A stretch of DNA of 63,809 bases, taken from positions 1 through 63,809 of the forward strand of contig PS015503.1 of the NCBI GenBank assembly GCA_048213135.1, read 5' to 3'. Under the pieces are notes generated by a model. The model did not search any database. It had not been told where the DNA came from and saw only the letters and a list, made by a program, of their open reading frames with translations. The stretch is from Reclinomonas americana ATCC 50394 (taxonomy: Eukaryota; Jakobida; Jakobea; Jakobida). The stretch's first letter is position 1; each line of letters begins with the position of its first letter. Shown in pieces: positions 34,753-45,417 of the stretch. Both the position numbers and the translations under genes were made by a program.

Positions 34753-34856
34753 GTGAACGCGTGTGAAGAGAAAGTTAAGTGATAAAACGATAATGAGGAC
34801 AAAGTTGTCACAGCAACGCTTTCATTTCCCCACCCTTCGTTGCTTATCCCCCCATT

Positions 34857-36205
34857 TCACAAGGCGGTGCCACGCTCGAGATTTTCCTTGATCGGCGCCG
34901 TGTACTTGTCGTAGTAGCGCGAGAGCGTCTTGTTGAACTTGCGGTTCTGGTCGTTGATGTAGGTGACGTCCTCGTCCTCGTACACCTGGCGGCGGCGGCT
35001 CCACGGGCGACCACTGTCATATATCAACAAGAAGTGAGCAGACGGGCACTGCTGCAAGTGGTGCACCTTCATCTTGGAAACGCAACGCCTTGGTGAGATC
35101 CTGAATGAGGTACTCGACGCGCTCCGGCTTCACCTCGCCCTTGCCGCCATAGTGCATCGAGTCCACATCGCGATACAGCTCATCGTCGGGCTTCTCGGCC
35201 TTGGCGACCTCGTAGCCCTCCACGTCCAGTGGCGCCTGCNNNNNNNNNNNNNNNNNNNNNNNNNNNNNNNNNNNNNNNNNNNNNNNNNNNNNNNNNNNNN
35301 NNNNNNNNNNNNNNNNNNNNNNNNNNNNNNNNNNNNNNNNNNNNNNNNNNNNNNNNNNNNNNNNNNNNNNNNNNNNNNNNNNNNNNNNNNNNNNNNNNNN
35401 NNNNNNNNNNNNNNNNNNNNNNNNNNNNNNNNNNNNNNNNNNNNNNNNNNNNNNNNNNNNNNNNNNNNNNNNNNNNNNNNNNNNNNNNNNNNNNNNNNNN
35501 NNNNNNNNNNNNNNNNNNNNNNNNNNNNNNNNNNNNNNNNNNNNNNNNNNNNNNNNNNNNNNNNNNNNNNNNNNNNNNNNNNNNNNNNNNNNNNNNNNNN
35601 NNNNNNNNNNNNNNNNNNNNNNNNNNNNNNNNNNNNNNNNNNNNNNNNNNNNNNNNNNNNNNNNNNNNNNNNNNNNNNNNNNNNNNNNNNNNNNNNNNNN
35701 NNNNNNNNNNNNNNNNNNNNNNNNNNNNNNNNNNNGGTGGGCGCACGCAACAATCTTCATCTTGATCTCAAACAGACGCTTCTGTGTCGGTGTCATTTGC
35801 AGGTACTCGTCAGTGCTCTTGTAGTTCTCCAGGTCAAACGTCGCTGGCTCCTCTGGATCCAAGCCCAGCTCCTCTTTTCTCTTGAGCTCCTGCTCATGCA
35901 CCCATGAGCAACAACAACAACTCATCGCGCGCGCGTGACTGAGAGAGACACTCACCTGCTTCCTCTCCTCGCGTCTCCAGTCGACCTCGGCCTCATCATA
36001 CGAAATCGGCATGTTCTCCTCCAGCACACGCAAACGTGCTGCGCGCTCTGCTGTTGACTCACCAAAGTACGTCACCGGTTGCCCTGTGTGTGAGAGAGTG
36101 TGTGTGTGAGTGAGTCGACAACGGACTTGACACTCAAATCACTGTCTGTCAGAGAGTACCTCGCAACCTCAGTCGCTGTATGACCTCGTCCTCAGACAAC
36201 TCCAT
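34857..36205 (-). CDS. SYF2: SFM-SYF2 fusion, pre-mRNA splicing factor (middle in gap)
   Basis: SYF2 is a subunit of the Prp19-associated (NTC) part of the spliceosome. Visible exons: 36160-36205, 35956-36083, 35752-35889, 35087-35239 (starts in gap) and 34857-35013. Exons 1-2 encode a splicing factor motif (SFM) like that of PRP4/PRP18: [20 protein letters not shown] then [16 protein letters not shown]. Exon 3 carries an acidic linker and [13 protein letters not shown], the usual beginning of SYF2. After the gap at 35240-35735 come [55 protein letters not shown] and the hallmark C-terminus [16 protein letters not shown]. Known SYF2 proteins lack an SFM, so this is a fusion of two spliceosomal modules. 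Two donors are GTTGCG. Continuity across the gap is inferred from strand and SYF2 order. Confidence 0.88.
35240..35735. other. assembly gap (496 N)
   Basis: Run of N inside the SFM-SYF2 gene; it should hold the central SYF2 coiled-coil exons. Confidence 0.99.
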
Positions 36206-36334
36206 GGTGAGCGCGCGCGCTTGTGCTTCGTTGAGTGTGAGAGAGACAAAGGACAAAAGCAACGTCCTGGTCGCTCCTTTCGCCTGCTCGCCTCCGTCCT
36301 TGTTTTGTTTGCCTGCGTGGTTGCGTGAGAGGAG
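36206..36334. promoter_or_regulatory. divergent promoter, SYF2 / NDUFB3-like
   Basis: 129 bp between opposed start codons of a splicing factor and a likely respiratory complex I subunit. No TATA box or other motif seen. Confidence 0.4.
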
Positions 36335-36559
36335 ATGGTGTTCGGCAGTTACGACGGGTGGCGCAAGACGGGAGCGATTTCACGGGGCGCCAACCTGCGC
36401 GCCATGTTTCCGGGCATTGCTATCGGCACTGGCCTCTTCCTCACGTACTGGGCCTACGAGACGGTGACGGGTGGTTCATCACATGGTCACCACGATAATC
36501 ACCATCATCATGCACCTGCAGCAGCAGCAGAGGGCCACAAGGCAGAGGAGAAGCATTGA
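36335..36559 (+). CDS. NDUFB3: likely complex I subunit NDUFB3 (B12)
   Basis: Small intronless gene, 74 residues. The core WRKTGAISRGANLRAMFPGI plus AIGTGLFLTYWAYETV has the pattern of the accessory NADH:ubiquinone oxidoreductase subunit B12: a W-R start, a basic linker, F-P-G, and one membrane helix with glycines. This subunit sits in the membrane arm of mitochondrial complex I. The C-terminal tail is rich in histidine, alanine and glutamate. The family is short and poorly conserved, so the assignment is moderate; an unrelated single-span membrane protein is the alternative. It is one of the few genes here without an intron. Confidence 0.55.
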   Translation: MVFGSYDGWRKTGAISRGANLRAMFPGIAIGTGLFLTYWAYETVTGGSSHGHHDNHHHHAPAAAAEGHKAEEKH

Positions 36560-36734
36560 GAGTTGCGCTCTGTGTGAGTGCGTGTGTGTTTGTGCGCGCG
36601 TTGGTTGTGCTGACGCGGTGTGTGTCTGTGTGTGCGCAGGAGAGTTGTGACTGACGATTGTCTCGGTGTTGCGGGCAGAATGAATGTCACTTTGTGTGTG
36701 CATCTCTCGCTTTGTACATTGATAGCTTGTAGAT

Positions 36735-39700
36735 TCACACCATGGCTTCTGGCTGCTCGCCACTGTCTTTTGCGTGCTTCGCTCTCTTTTGCAGTGGTTC
36801 TCCCGTTTCGGCGTCGCTGGGAGCTGCAGAAGAGGCTGTGCTTTCCGTCTCGTCCATGGCTGACGACAGCGAGCGTTTGCGGGCGATTGTGTGTGGATCG
36901 CCCAGTGGCAGATGGTCGCCGCGAATGGTGTTGGGGGATCGGCGGGGTGGTGAGTTTGGCGCAGACGAGGCGGCGGCGGCGGCGGACTGTGTATGTGTGT
37001 GAGCGGCGAGAAGGGATGCGATGCGGCGATGCAGGATCGTTGCTGCTCACCGCGGCCTCAGATTCGTGGTGCTGCAAGTCGAGTGGTGGTGACTGCTGTG
37101 ACGACAGCACCAGTCCTCCAGCACCTGCATGGCTCTTGTCCTACATGGCAACATGAGTGGGGGAACATGCGATGCAGCAAGGGATGAGTCGATCGACGAC
37201 GCACCCGACTCTCGCGAGGGGAAACGAATCCCGATGCCTGTGTTGGCGCGCAGTGAGTGTCGAACAGCAGGGGACGCACGCATGCTGGGTGTGTGCACAC
37301 TCACCATGTCCAGTGACGAGTCGGTAAGTGAATTGGTCAGCGGCTGCGAGTGGACGGACGGGTGTGAGTGAGCGGATGGAGAATCGAATGCCCATGACGG
37401 AAACCAACCTGGGAGTCGGGAAGCGACATTGTCGGCTCTTCCATCACGTGATCCTTGTCAACATGGCGCGGGCGGATCAACTGCAGAAAGGTGGTCAGGG
37501 CATATCAGCACGGGACAGCGCATGCCACACGAGACGCAACTGGTTGCGACGAGTAGTCCTCGGTGCTATCCGACGTGCCCATCAGCGCCTTCAGGCCAGA
37601 CGGCAGGTCATCGAGCGACTGCGACAACTGGTCGACCATGCGCGATGCTGGTTCGGCCGGTTTGGCCCACTGCACACACACACATAAGCAGAGTTAGCGT
37701 CGGCTACACCACAACACGCCTGCAGCTCCACGACAGCAAAGCTAACCGTGTGCTCGGGTGTTGGGGCATTGGTATCGAAGCGCACCGTCTGCCACACAAG
37801 TGAGACCCGTGCCAACCACAACCATCTCTTTCCTTCAACAACACACCTTGTCCCGAATGCCGGCACCTGCAGCCGCAGTTGGTATCGCTGAAGACACACG
37901 CGAGTCTGCGGCAGCCGTCGGTGTGGTTGTTGTCGTCGTTGGTAATGAGTGGCGAATGGCCGATCGCTTCGCAGCGGCCAGCGCAGTACCACTCGACGCC
38001 GAGTTCTGCACGCACACACGCACGCACGCACAGATCAATCGGCTGTCAGTGCATTCCGCCAATAGAGGGGGGACGACAAACCGCGGTAGCCGGTGGTGTG
38101 TTCTTCGGTTTCTTCTTTCCCATGCCCGTGAGTTTGTCACGCGCAAACAGCCGGACGACGGGTGAGAAGGCAAACTCGACACCCGTGAAGCCGTCCATGA
38201 CCATCACCACCAGACAGAGATGCTCGGCGTAGCCGGTGATCTTGAACTGGAACGACACCCGGTTGGGCGACGGCGATGATGAGCTGGCAAAGCGGCGAGC
38301 CATGGTGCTGACATTGCGAATGGTGCCATTGCGTGCCCGCCACGCGAAACAGTGCCCGCCCGACGGCATCTCCTCCAGCAATTGCTGCACGCGGACAGAG
38401 TGAGTGGGTGGAGTGAACAGAACATGCAACACGGCCATTCTACCTCGGTAGAGTAGTCGTACAAGCGCACGGCGGCAATGTGGGAGCGCAGCTTGGCTTC
38501 CGGGACACCCTGAATGGCGACATCCAGCACATACAGGCGGGTGCGTGCTAGCAATCGCGGGCACTGATTGTAGACCAGGAGACTCTCGCGCTTCGGTCGC
38601 ATCTGCGCGTAAAGAGTGAAGCCCGAGTTGGTTCGCATGGCCGCCTCCACTGGTGACATCTGCACACATCACCAATCAGGTCTCCGAGAAGCAGAAGACG
38701 AAACACACGCACACGCAAACACGTGCACGCAACTGCAAACAGTGACGAGGACCAAAATGGCCGATAGTGGTGCAGACTGAAAAGGCATTTGGAGACCAGA
38801 TCCGCGCCGCGAATGTTGTCGACCTGCACGACGAGTCAGCGAGCCGTGTGACGCACGTGCGAGAAGGAAGGCTCACGCAACAGAATGCAGCAACTTGTCG
38901 AGTTCCTTTTCTACAGTGGAAGCACCCTGCGCCAGACCCTTGCGCAGCGACTGCAGCTTGGTGGCCAGTCGCACGAGAGAGACAGGCACCTGCGACGGGG
39001 GGGGGGGGGGGGGAGGGGACTACGTACGTNNNNNNNNNNNNNNNNNNNNNNNNNNNNNNNNNNNNNNNNNNNNNNNNNNNNNNNNNNNNNNNNNNNNNNN
39101 NNNNNNNNNNNNNNNNNNNNNNNNNNNNNNNNNNNNNNNNNNNNNNNNNNNNNNNNNNNNNNNNNNNNNNNNNNNNNNNNNNNNNNNNNNNNNNNNNNNN
39201 NNNNNNNNNNNNNNNNNNNNNNNNNNNNNNNNNNNNNNNNNNNNNNNNNNNNNNNNNNNNNNNGTGCCTTCGTCACGATTGGTCTGGCTTCGTTTGGCAG
39301 TCGACGCGCAGCCAGCAACTGCGTCCGTGCATCCGACATCTGGCGAAACGCATCAGGGGACTGCATTCACACACACACACACACCTCTGTCCATGCATAC
39401 CTCAGGTAGTGCAGCATTGCGTTGCAAGGCGTCGAGATCGGGAAGTGAGAGGAACCAGCTCTGGCCCTGATTCAGCAGCAAAACATGAGTGCAAGTGGAA
39501 GGAAGAAGAAGAAGGAAAGAGCTAATGCCACACCGCATTGGAGCTTCCGCTACTGCCGCCGCCACCACCGCCAGTCATGGTCTGCGTCCATGTGTTGTGT
39601 CAGACCGTGGTCGAGGTCGGAGAAACAAAAGAATACATCGAATAAACCTCGTCTCCAGGCGGCACCGGCGACACATCGTCATCGTCGTCCTCATCGTCTT

Positions 39701-40912
39701 CATCCTCCTCATCCTCGTACTCGTGGCCTCGGTCGTCGTCGCCATCAGCTGGCGGAACTGGTGTCTCATCACGCTCGCTGCCACTCGACGAACTCAGCAT
39801 CTCGGACGAAGTCGACAAGTGCTGCCATAGGAGCAGGTGAGTGATTGTAGCCAGACGCATTGCAGCGTGTCACGCACACACCGAATCGGGGTCAATTATT
39901 ATACGAGCAGCGATCGTCGTCGTCGTCGTTGTCGTCGTGGTCGATGTCGACCTCGACGAGGACCGCCCAGCTGACTGCCGACCTCGCGACGCAGGTGCCG
40001 CCAGTGGTGGTGGTGGCGGTGGCACGGGTGCAGCAGACGCCGACGGCTGTTGGAGCGAGGTGAGTCGATATGAGAGAGAGAGAGTGAAGACATGCAGCGG
40101 CGTCTGTGACAAACCCGTCGCCGAGACTTGGTCGGTGCTGGGTACAGCATGGGTGCAGACCGCGGCTTGAGTGGTGGCGGCTTGGCGATACCGGAAGTGG
40201 TGCTGTCGTATTTTTTTTTTTTGTGAGGACGGGCGGAAATCACAATGCATGACGATATGGCGCAACTTGCGACTCGCGTGATTGCTCCTTCTGCCACGCT
40301 GCACTGATTTGTTGGCGGCAGTGGTGCCGTGGCTGGCGGCAGACGGCGTCGTGGTGGCGAGGGAGGCGAGGAGAGCAGCAAACTTGTGCATCTCGGGATC
40401 GACAGCTGTGGCTGCATGCACATCACGACTGTTCAGCACTTGCAACTCGCGCAGCGACACAACAACAACAACCGCGCACAGACGCAACGACTGTCGCCCT
40501 CCATGGAGGAGCCATCGCTCTCCATACCATCGTCATCTTCCTCCGCCTCGTCATCGTCATCGACAGCCTCATGACGGTCACCGTAGTCGCTGTCGACATC
40601 CTCCACTTCTTCTGCGTGATCGTCCACACGCATCGATCGCCCTCTCGATCGATGCCCACTCCCCTGCTGCTGCTGATGCGGCACACGGCGAGCACCACTG
40701 TGGTGGTGATGGTGTTGATGCAGCGCAGTCATGGCTGTGTGTGTGTGTGTGGTGGGTGGGGAGAATGGGAGAGAAGGGAGCGCGGGAGAATGAGATGACA
40801 AGGAAATATGCACAAGGCATACACACACGCGCGCGCAACTTGCGGAGGAGGCGACAGTGGTGCTGGTGCGCAGCGACGATGGAGGCGATTGTGCCCAGGT
40901 TTCCATCTGCAT
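36735..40912 (-). CDS. large uncharacterised protein with disordered ends
   Basis: No family recognised. About 18 exons run from ATG 40912 to the stop at 36735-36737; an N gap (39030-39263) interrupts it. Exon 1 (MQMETWAQSPPSSLR...) joins through a GTTGCG donor to a His-run and acidic stretch (HQHHHHHSGARR, EEVEDVDSDYGDRHE). Further low-complexity parts follow: polyproline, Thr run, and a long Asp/Glu block (DEEDEDDEDDDDDV). The ordered core lies at about 38060-38960: VRLATKLQSLRKGLAQGAS, VDNIRGADLVSKCLFSLHHY, NSGFTLYAQMRPKRESLL, LARTRLYVLDVAIQGVPEAK, SGGHCFAWRARNGTIRNVS and ITGYAEHLCLVVMVMDGFTG. The tail is Ser/Pro rich with a candidate nuclear-type basic patch (ARKRSLSSA, QKRAKHAK). Two other donors (37540, 38881) are GTTGCG. 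Confidence 0.65.
39030..39263. other. assembly gap (234 N) beside a G17 run
   Basis: Run of N preceded by 17 consecutive G (38997-39013) and the tetranucleotide TACGTACGT. It interrupts the large unknown gene. Confidence 0.99.
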
Positions 40913-41291
40913 CGTGTGTGTGAGTGTGTGTGAGTGCAAAAATTTCTTGTCAATCGCCTCGCACACACGCACACATGAGCGACCAAGAGGGACTCCCGAG
41001 ACAGAGCACAATGAAGGGGAGAGAGAGAGAGAGCGTGTGCGTGAGAGAGGGAGAGGGTGTGTGCGTTGAGGGGAAATGGCCGACTGAGAAACACACACAG
41101 AGGACAAGACACGCGCCCCACTCGCTCGCACACACAAGCACACACGTGGTTCCCTCGCGACACAGACCGTGCAAAGAGAAAGCGCGCGCACACTCTCCTC
41201 TGTTTCACACACAGGTTTGTGATCGAAAGCGGGTTGCTCGCGCGATGCGATCTGTCCATGTGGAACGTTGCTTTGTCGCGAGTGACGAGAA
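40913..41291. other. divergent intergenic region, CA/GA rich
   Basis: Lies between two opposed start codons. It holds only TG, CA and GA microsatellite-like sequence; I see no coding frame, TATA box or recognisable site. Confidence 0.5.
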
Positions 41292-41457
41292 ATGTCGGGT
41301 CCTCCTCCGACACTGGCGGGCCCTCCCAAGTCATTATCGTCGCCACCCACTCGCAAAGCACCACAACCACCCATGGACTCGGGAGTTACATTACCAGCAC
41401 TTCCTGAGGTGCTCGAGGCACGGGAAAAGGGAGGAAAGGAGAGAAGAGCACTGATTG

Positions 41458-41544
<87 letters not shown>

Positions 41545-44103
41545 CGACGACGNNNNNNNNNNNNNNNNNNNNNNNNNNNNNNNNNNNNNNNNNNNNNNNN
41601 NNNNNNNNNNNNNNNNNNNNNNNNNNNNNNNNNNNNNNNNNNNNNNNNNNNNNNNNNNNNNNNNNNNNNNNNNNNNNNNNNNNNNNNNNNNNNNNNNNNN
41701 NNNNNNNNNNNNNNNNNNNNNNNNNNNNNNNNNNNNNNNNNNNNNNNNNNNNNNNNNNNNNNNNNNNNNNNNNNNNNNNNNNNNNNNNNNNNNNNNNNNN
41801 NNNNNNNNNNNNNNNNNNNNNNNNNNNNNNNNNNNNNNNNNNNNNNNNNNNNNNNNNNNNNNNNNNNNNNNNNNNNNNNNNNNNNNNNNNNNNNNNNNNN
41901 NNNNNNNNNNNNNNNNNNNNNNNNNNNNNNNNNNNNNNNNNNNNNNNNNNNNNNNNNNNNNNNNNNNNNNNNNNNNNNNNNNNNNNNNNNNNNNNNNNNN
42001 NNNNNNNNNNNNNNNNNNNNNNNNNNNNNNNNNNNNNNNNNNNTTGAAGAGCGATCGTGACGCGTTTGAGACTCAGGTGAGCGAGAGACACGCGATACGC
42101 CTCTTGTTTGCTCTCGTCGCTCACCACTGTGAGTAGACGGTGGAGATGGGGCAGATGGTGAAGCGGCTGGAGAGCGAGATTGATCGCATTCGTCGCGAGG
42201 GCGACATGGAGCTGGGCATTCTTGTTGCGCCTGTCTCTTCTTCGTTTGTTCACGTACGGGTGAGCTGGCGCTGATACTGCGTGCAGCGACAACACGCCGA
42301 CACGGAGCGCAACGTGCGTGCCACTGAGCTGACGGAGCTGGCGCAAGCGGCGCAGTCCGAGTATCGGTTACATGATCGCAAGGTGCGGAGCAGACAGAGG
42401 GAGGCTGGTGTGGTATGCGTTGTGCTCATGATGGCGTGTGCAGCAATCGCTGAGCATACGACGGGCACGTATTGTGGAGGAACTGAAGCACGTGGAGACA
42501 AAGACCGCGGTGATCAGCACGACGCCGGCTCCGAACGGGATGGTGTCGCTGACTGAGCCGCTGACATCGCGCGTGCAGCGACAGCAGGAGTGCCGCATTC
42601 GCAAGCAGGTGCTTGAGTCAGAGCTGGAGACGTTGCAGCTGGAGGAGTACTGGTTGGAGCAGGATGTTGCGTGTGGAGGAGAGAGATTGAGCTGGTGTGA
42701 GAGGTTGATGCACGGACAACTCATCTCGTGGAGTGACTGCAGACTCTGCGGTTACAACAGTTGCAGGTGAAACGCAAGGCCGACGCGGAGGACACTGTGC
42801 GAGCGATTCTCCTCAAGAAGGAAGCAAGGGTTGGCAAGACAGTGTCGTCTGTGAGTGGTGGTGCACTTGGATTGGTTCTCACGGAAAGTGCACGCAGGAA
42901 CGGGAAATCAATGAGCTGATTCACGGCAAGCAGTTGGAGTTGCAGAGTTTGCGGAGGCGACTGGCCATGCATCAGAAGGAGGGGGTGCGCGATCTACACA
43001 ACTCGCTTTGTGCCGCTGGGAAGCTCAGCTGACTCTCGCTCTCGCTGTTTGAGCAGTCGGAGAGACTGGCGAAGCGTGGAGCCGAGTTGGAGGCGGAGAT
43101 TCAGCAGGCCATTCGTGATGCTGGTGATCGCATGCGAGCCGACAGGGTATGTACCATCTGTAAGGCCAGCTGGTATGTGAGTGTGCGCTGGGACTCACGA
43201 AAGCCTGCAGGATCGGCAAGTTCGTGAGCAAGCGGAACGGGAGGCCGATTTTGAGAATGCATGGTATGCGCGACAGAGGTCACTTTCGAAACGCGTGCGC
43301 GAGGACGAGGATGTTAGAGTGGCTGCCGAGGTACGTACAGCCGTGCGACAGATATGTGTAATGCTTTGTTGTGACTCGTGGATGCTATTTCTTCTCAGGT
43401 TGAGGCCGTGGAGCATGAACGAGCAGAAAAGGAGCTGTGGCAGTGTGTGCAATGTGGCGAGTTCACCTATAATATGGATCCAACCATGTGCAGATACCAC
43501 GCTGGAGTTGCGCACCTTGACTTTCCATCTTCTTCTTGTGTCTCGTTATCTCACCATGCTCTCGTTGCAGGAGGTACATTTCTGTTGTGCGGTGTCATGC
43601 TGGTGATGCAGGTCCCTTACTAACACAGCCTTCTCCTCATTCCCTGCGGTGGTCGTCCGCGCCACACAGTATGTGAGTGACTGTCCTCTTGATCACCCCC
43701 AATCCTTCACGGTGCTGACATGCATTCTGCAGGCTCCACAGGTCCGATGACTGCTTCCATTGCTGCTCTCCTTCTCGTTACTCATCGTGTCCTCTGTTGT
43801 CTGCTGCATGCAAACAGACGGTTGGCGAGGGAAGAGTGCGTCACAACCACGCACCCTGTCGCTTGCATCGTTCTCATGTTCACTCACCCTTCCCTTCCTC
43901 CTCCTCCTCCCGTCACAGATTCAATTCGTTGTTGCGTACCACAGCACCATCATCACCACTCGTCCCACCGCACTGCTCACCCCACGTCACCCACATGCAC
44001 ACAGTGGACGTGCTGCAATCAGACCGGCCACTACGCCCCGACTTGTCGCGTCTCCCAACGACACCGACGATACGGCAATCGACCACAACTCACCATTCTC
44101 TAG
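41292..44103 (+). CDS. coiled-coil protein with C-terminal Cys/His (zinc-type) domain
   Basis: No family recognised by name. The first exon (41292-41408) is proline-rich (MSGPPPTLAGPPKSLSSPP). After a repeat-filled intron and a gap (41553-42043), short exons encode a continuous coiled coil: LKSDRDAFETQ, VKRLESEIDRIRREGDMEL, RQHADTERNVRATELTELAQ, SIRRARIVEELKHVETKT, ERLAKRGAELEAEIQQAIRD, DRQVREQAEREADFENAWYA. The C-terminal part has a metal-binding look: WQCVQCGEFTYNMDPTMCRYHAG, in which Cys-x2-Cys and Cys-x2-His pairs stand, then TCTQWTCCNQTGHYAPTC near the stop at 44101-44103. The pattern C-x2-C ... C-R-Y-H-x-G ... W-x-C-C ... A-P-x-C occurs in other protist coiled-coil proteins as far as I recall. 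Exons between about 43510 and 43920 are unresolved. Donors at 42666 and 43507 are GTTGCG. Confidence 0.65.
41459..41543. repeat. (TC)n(TG)n microsatellite
   Basis: About 25 nt of TC repeat followed by about 60 nt of TG repeat, ending in GACGACGACG and a gap. It lies in the first intron of the coiled-coil gene. Confidence 0.95.
41553..42043. other. assembly gap (491 N)
   Basis: Run of N inside the coiled-coil gene, directly after the TC/TG microsatellite. Confidence 0.99.
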
Positions 44104-44179
44104 AAGCTCTCCCTTTTATGGTCCCTCACGACGATCCTTGTTTCCCCACCACACTCAAGTACACTACGACTCCTCATCT

Positions 44180-44523
44180 TTACGTACTGGTGGTGGTGGT
44201 GGTGGTCGGAGGAGGAGATGATGATGCTTGTTTTCGCTCCGGAGACTCCTCCAGCGCCTTTTGCGCCATGGCGCGAATGCCAGACAGTGTGTTGGGTGGC
44301 CTCTCACCCTCCGCGGGGTACACCACGTACTCGCGCTGTGTGCATGTGTGCGTCGTGTGAGTGACTCAGAGAGAGAATGATGCATCAGAGATGCGAATGG
44401 CGCAACATTAAGAAGGACGCCTTCCAGCACCTCCGGGTGAGTGATCACCACAAACGAGGCCACTGGCAGTGTCAGGTAGGTGGCGAACTTGAAGACCTCG
44501 AGGAAACCGCGGCGACCAGTCAT
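44180..44523 (-). CDS. PET100: PET100-like cytochrome c oxidase assembly factor
   Basis: Two exons, 44407-44523 and 44180-44335, give 90 residues. The sequence GFLEVFKFATYLTLPVASFV followed by VITHPEVLEGVLLN, REYVVYPAEGERPP has the layout of PET100: a short N-terminus, L-E-x-F-K, one membrane helix with T-x-P-V, and a charged segment with V-V-Y-P-x-E. PET100 helps assemble mitochondrial complex IV in the inner membrane. The tail here is Ser/Pro/Thr-rich. The family is short, so similarity is modest. The intron donor is GTTGCG. It faces the TM2-domain gene across 83 bp and converges on the coiled-coil gene with 76 bp between stops. Confidence 0.6.
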
Positions 44524-44606
44524 TCTACACGCACGCACAGGCAAGGGACGGAGAGTGAATTCGAAGTCGCGATGTCCTGCTTCTCTACTCTCTCTTATCT
44601 CTTGTG

Positions 44607-45364
44607 ATGAGGTGCTTAGTGCTGCTGCTGCTGGCACTAGTGGCCTTGTCAAGTGTGGCGCACGCATTCCCCGCAGGGAGCACGCCACAATGCACAGAGC
44701 TGCAGACGTATCAGTTGCGCACACACACTCTCTCTCTCTCTTCACACTCCTCTCTCTTACACACGCGCGAGTGCAGGTTCACATGCGATACACCGTCGCC
44801 GTGCGAGCCCAACAACCTCAGCACACGTTGCGTCTGCACATGCGCACTCGTTCCCACACACACGCGCTCATTGCAATCAAGCAGAGACATGCACGGTGCG
44901 ACAGGGCGTCACGTGCACCGGAAGCACCACCTTTACACGCAGTCGAGCATGTGCCTATACGTTGCGTGTGCGCGCATGCTCACTTGCTTGTCTTCAAGCT
45001 CTCTCACCCCTCCAAACAGGAGTGGTGTTAAGTTTAGCACGGCGGTGGCGCTGTCGTCCATCTTTGGCGGTCTCGGCTTTGATCGCTGCTACATGGGATA
45101 CCCGTTCTTGGGCGTGGCCAAGTTTCTGACTGTTGGTGGAGCACTGGCGTGGGGCTGGCTCGATTTTGTGTTAATCTCCACGCAGGTGACTGTCAAAACT
45201 CTCGTTTGTTTTTGCGTGTTGTCAGTCGTTGATTGACACGCACACGCGTGTGGCAGGCGATTGGACCGGCGGATGGCACAGCGTGGGATGTGGGACCTGG
45301 AGGCCAGCGGTTCTACTCGCTAGGCGGTGATCCGACGCCACCAGATGGCATGGTGTGGAACTGA
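44607..45364 (+). CDS. TM2-domain membrane protein
   Basis: Five exons (44607-44707, 44777-44826, 44885-44960, 45020-45185, 45257-45364) give 166 residues. A signal peptide (MRCLVLLLLALVALSSVAHA) leads to a cysteine-containing ectodomain (CTELQTFTCDTPSPC, CTVRQGVTCTG, SRACAY), typical of the TM2D1-3 group. The TM2 domain follows: SSIFGGLGFDRCYMGYPF then LGVAKFLTVGGALAWGWLD, with the conserved D-R-x-Y in the turn between helices. The C-terminus is short and luminal/extracellular by family topology. Animal members (almondex group) are linked to Notch signalling and phagocytosis; that role cannot be carried over. Two of four donors are GTTGCG. Confidence 0.9.
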
Positions 45365-45417
45365 ATTGCCGCGTGTATTACCACATAAAAGAAAACTATC
45401 ACCACAAGGGACCCCAC

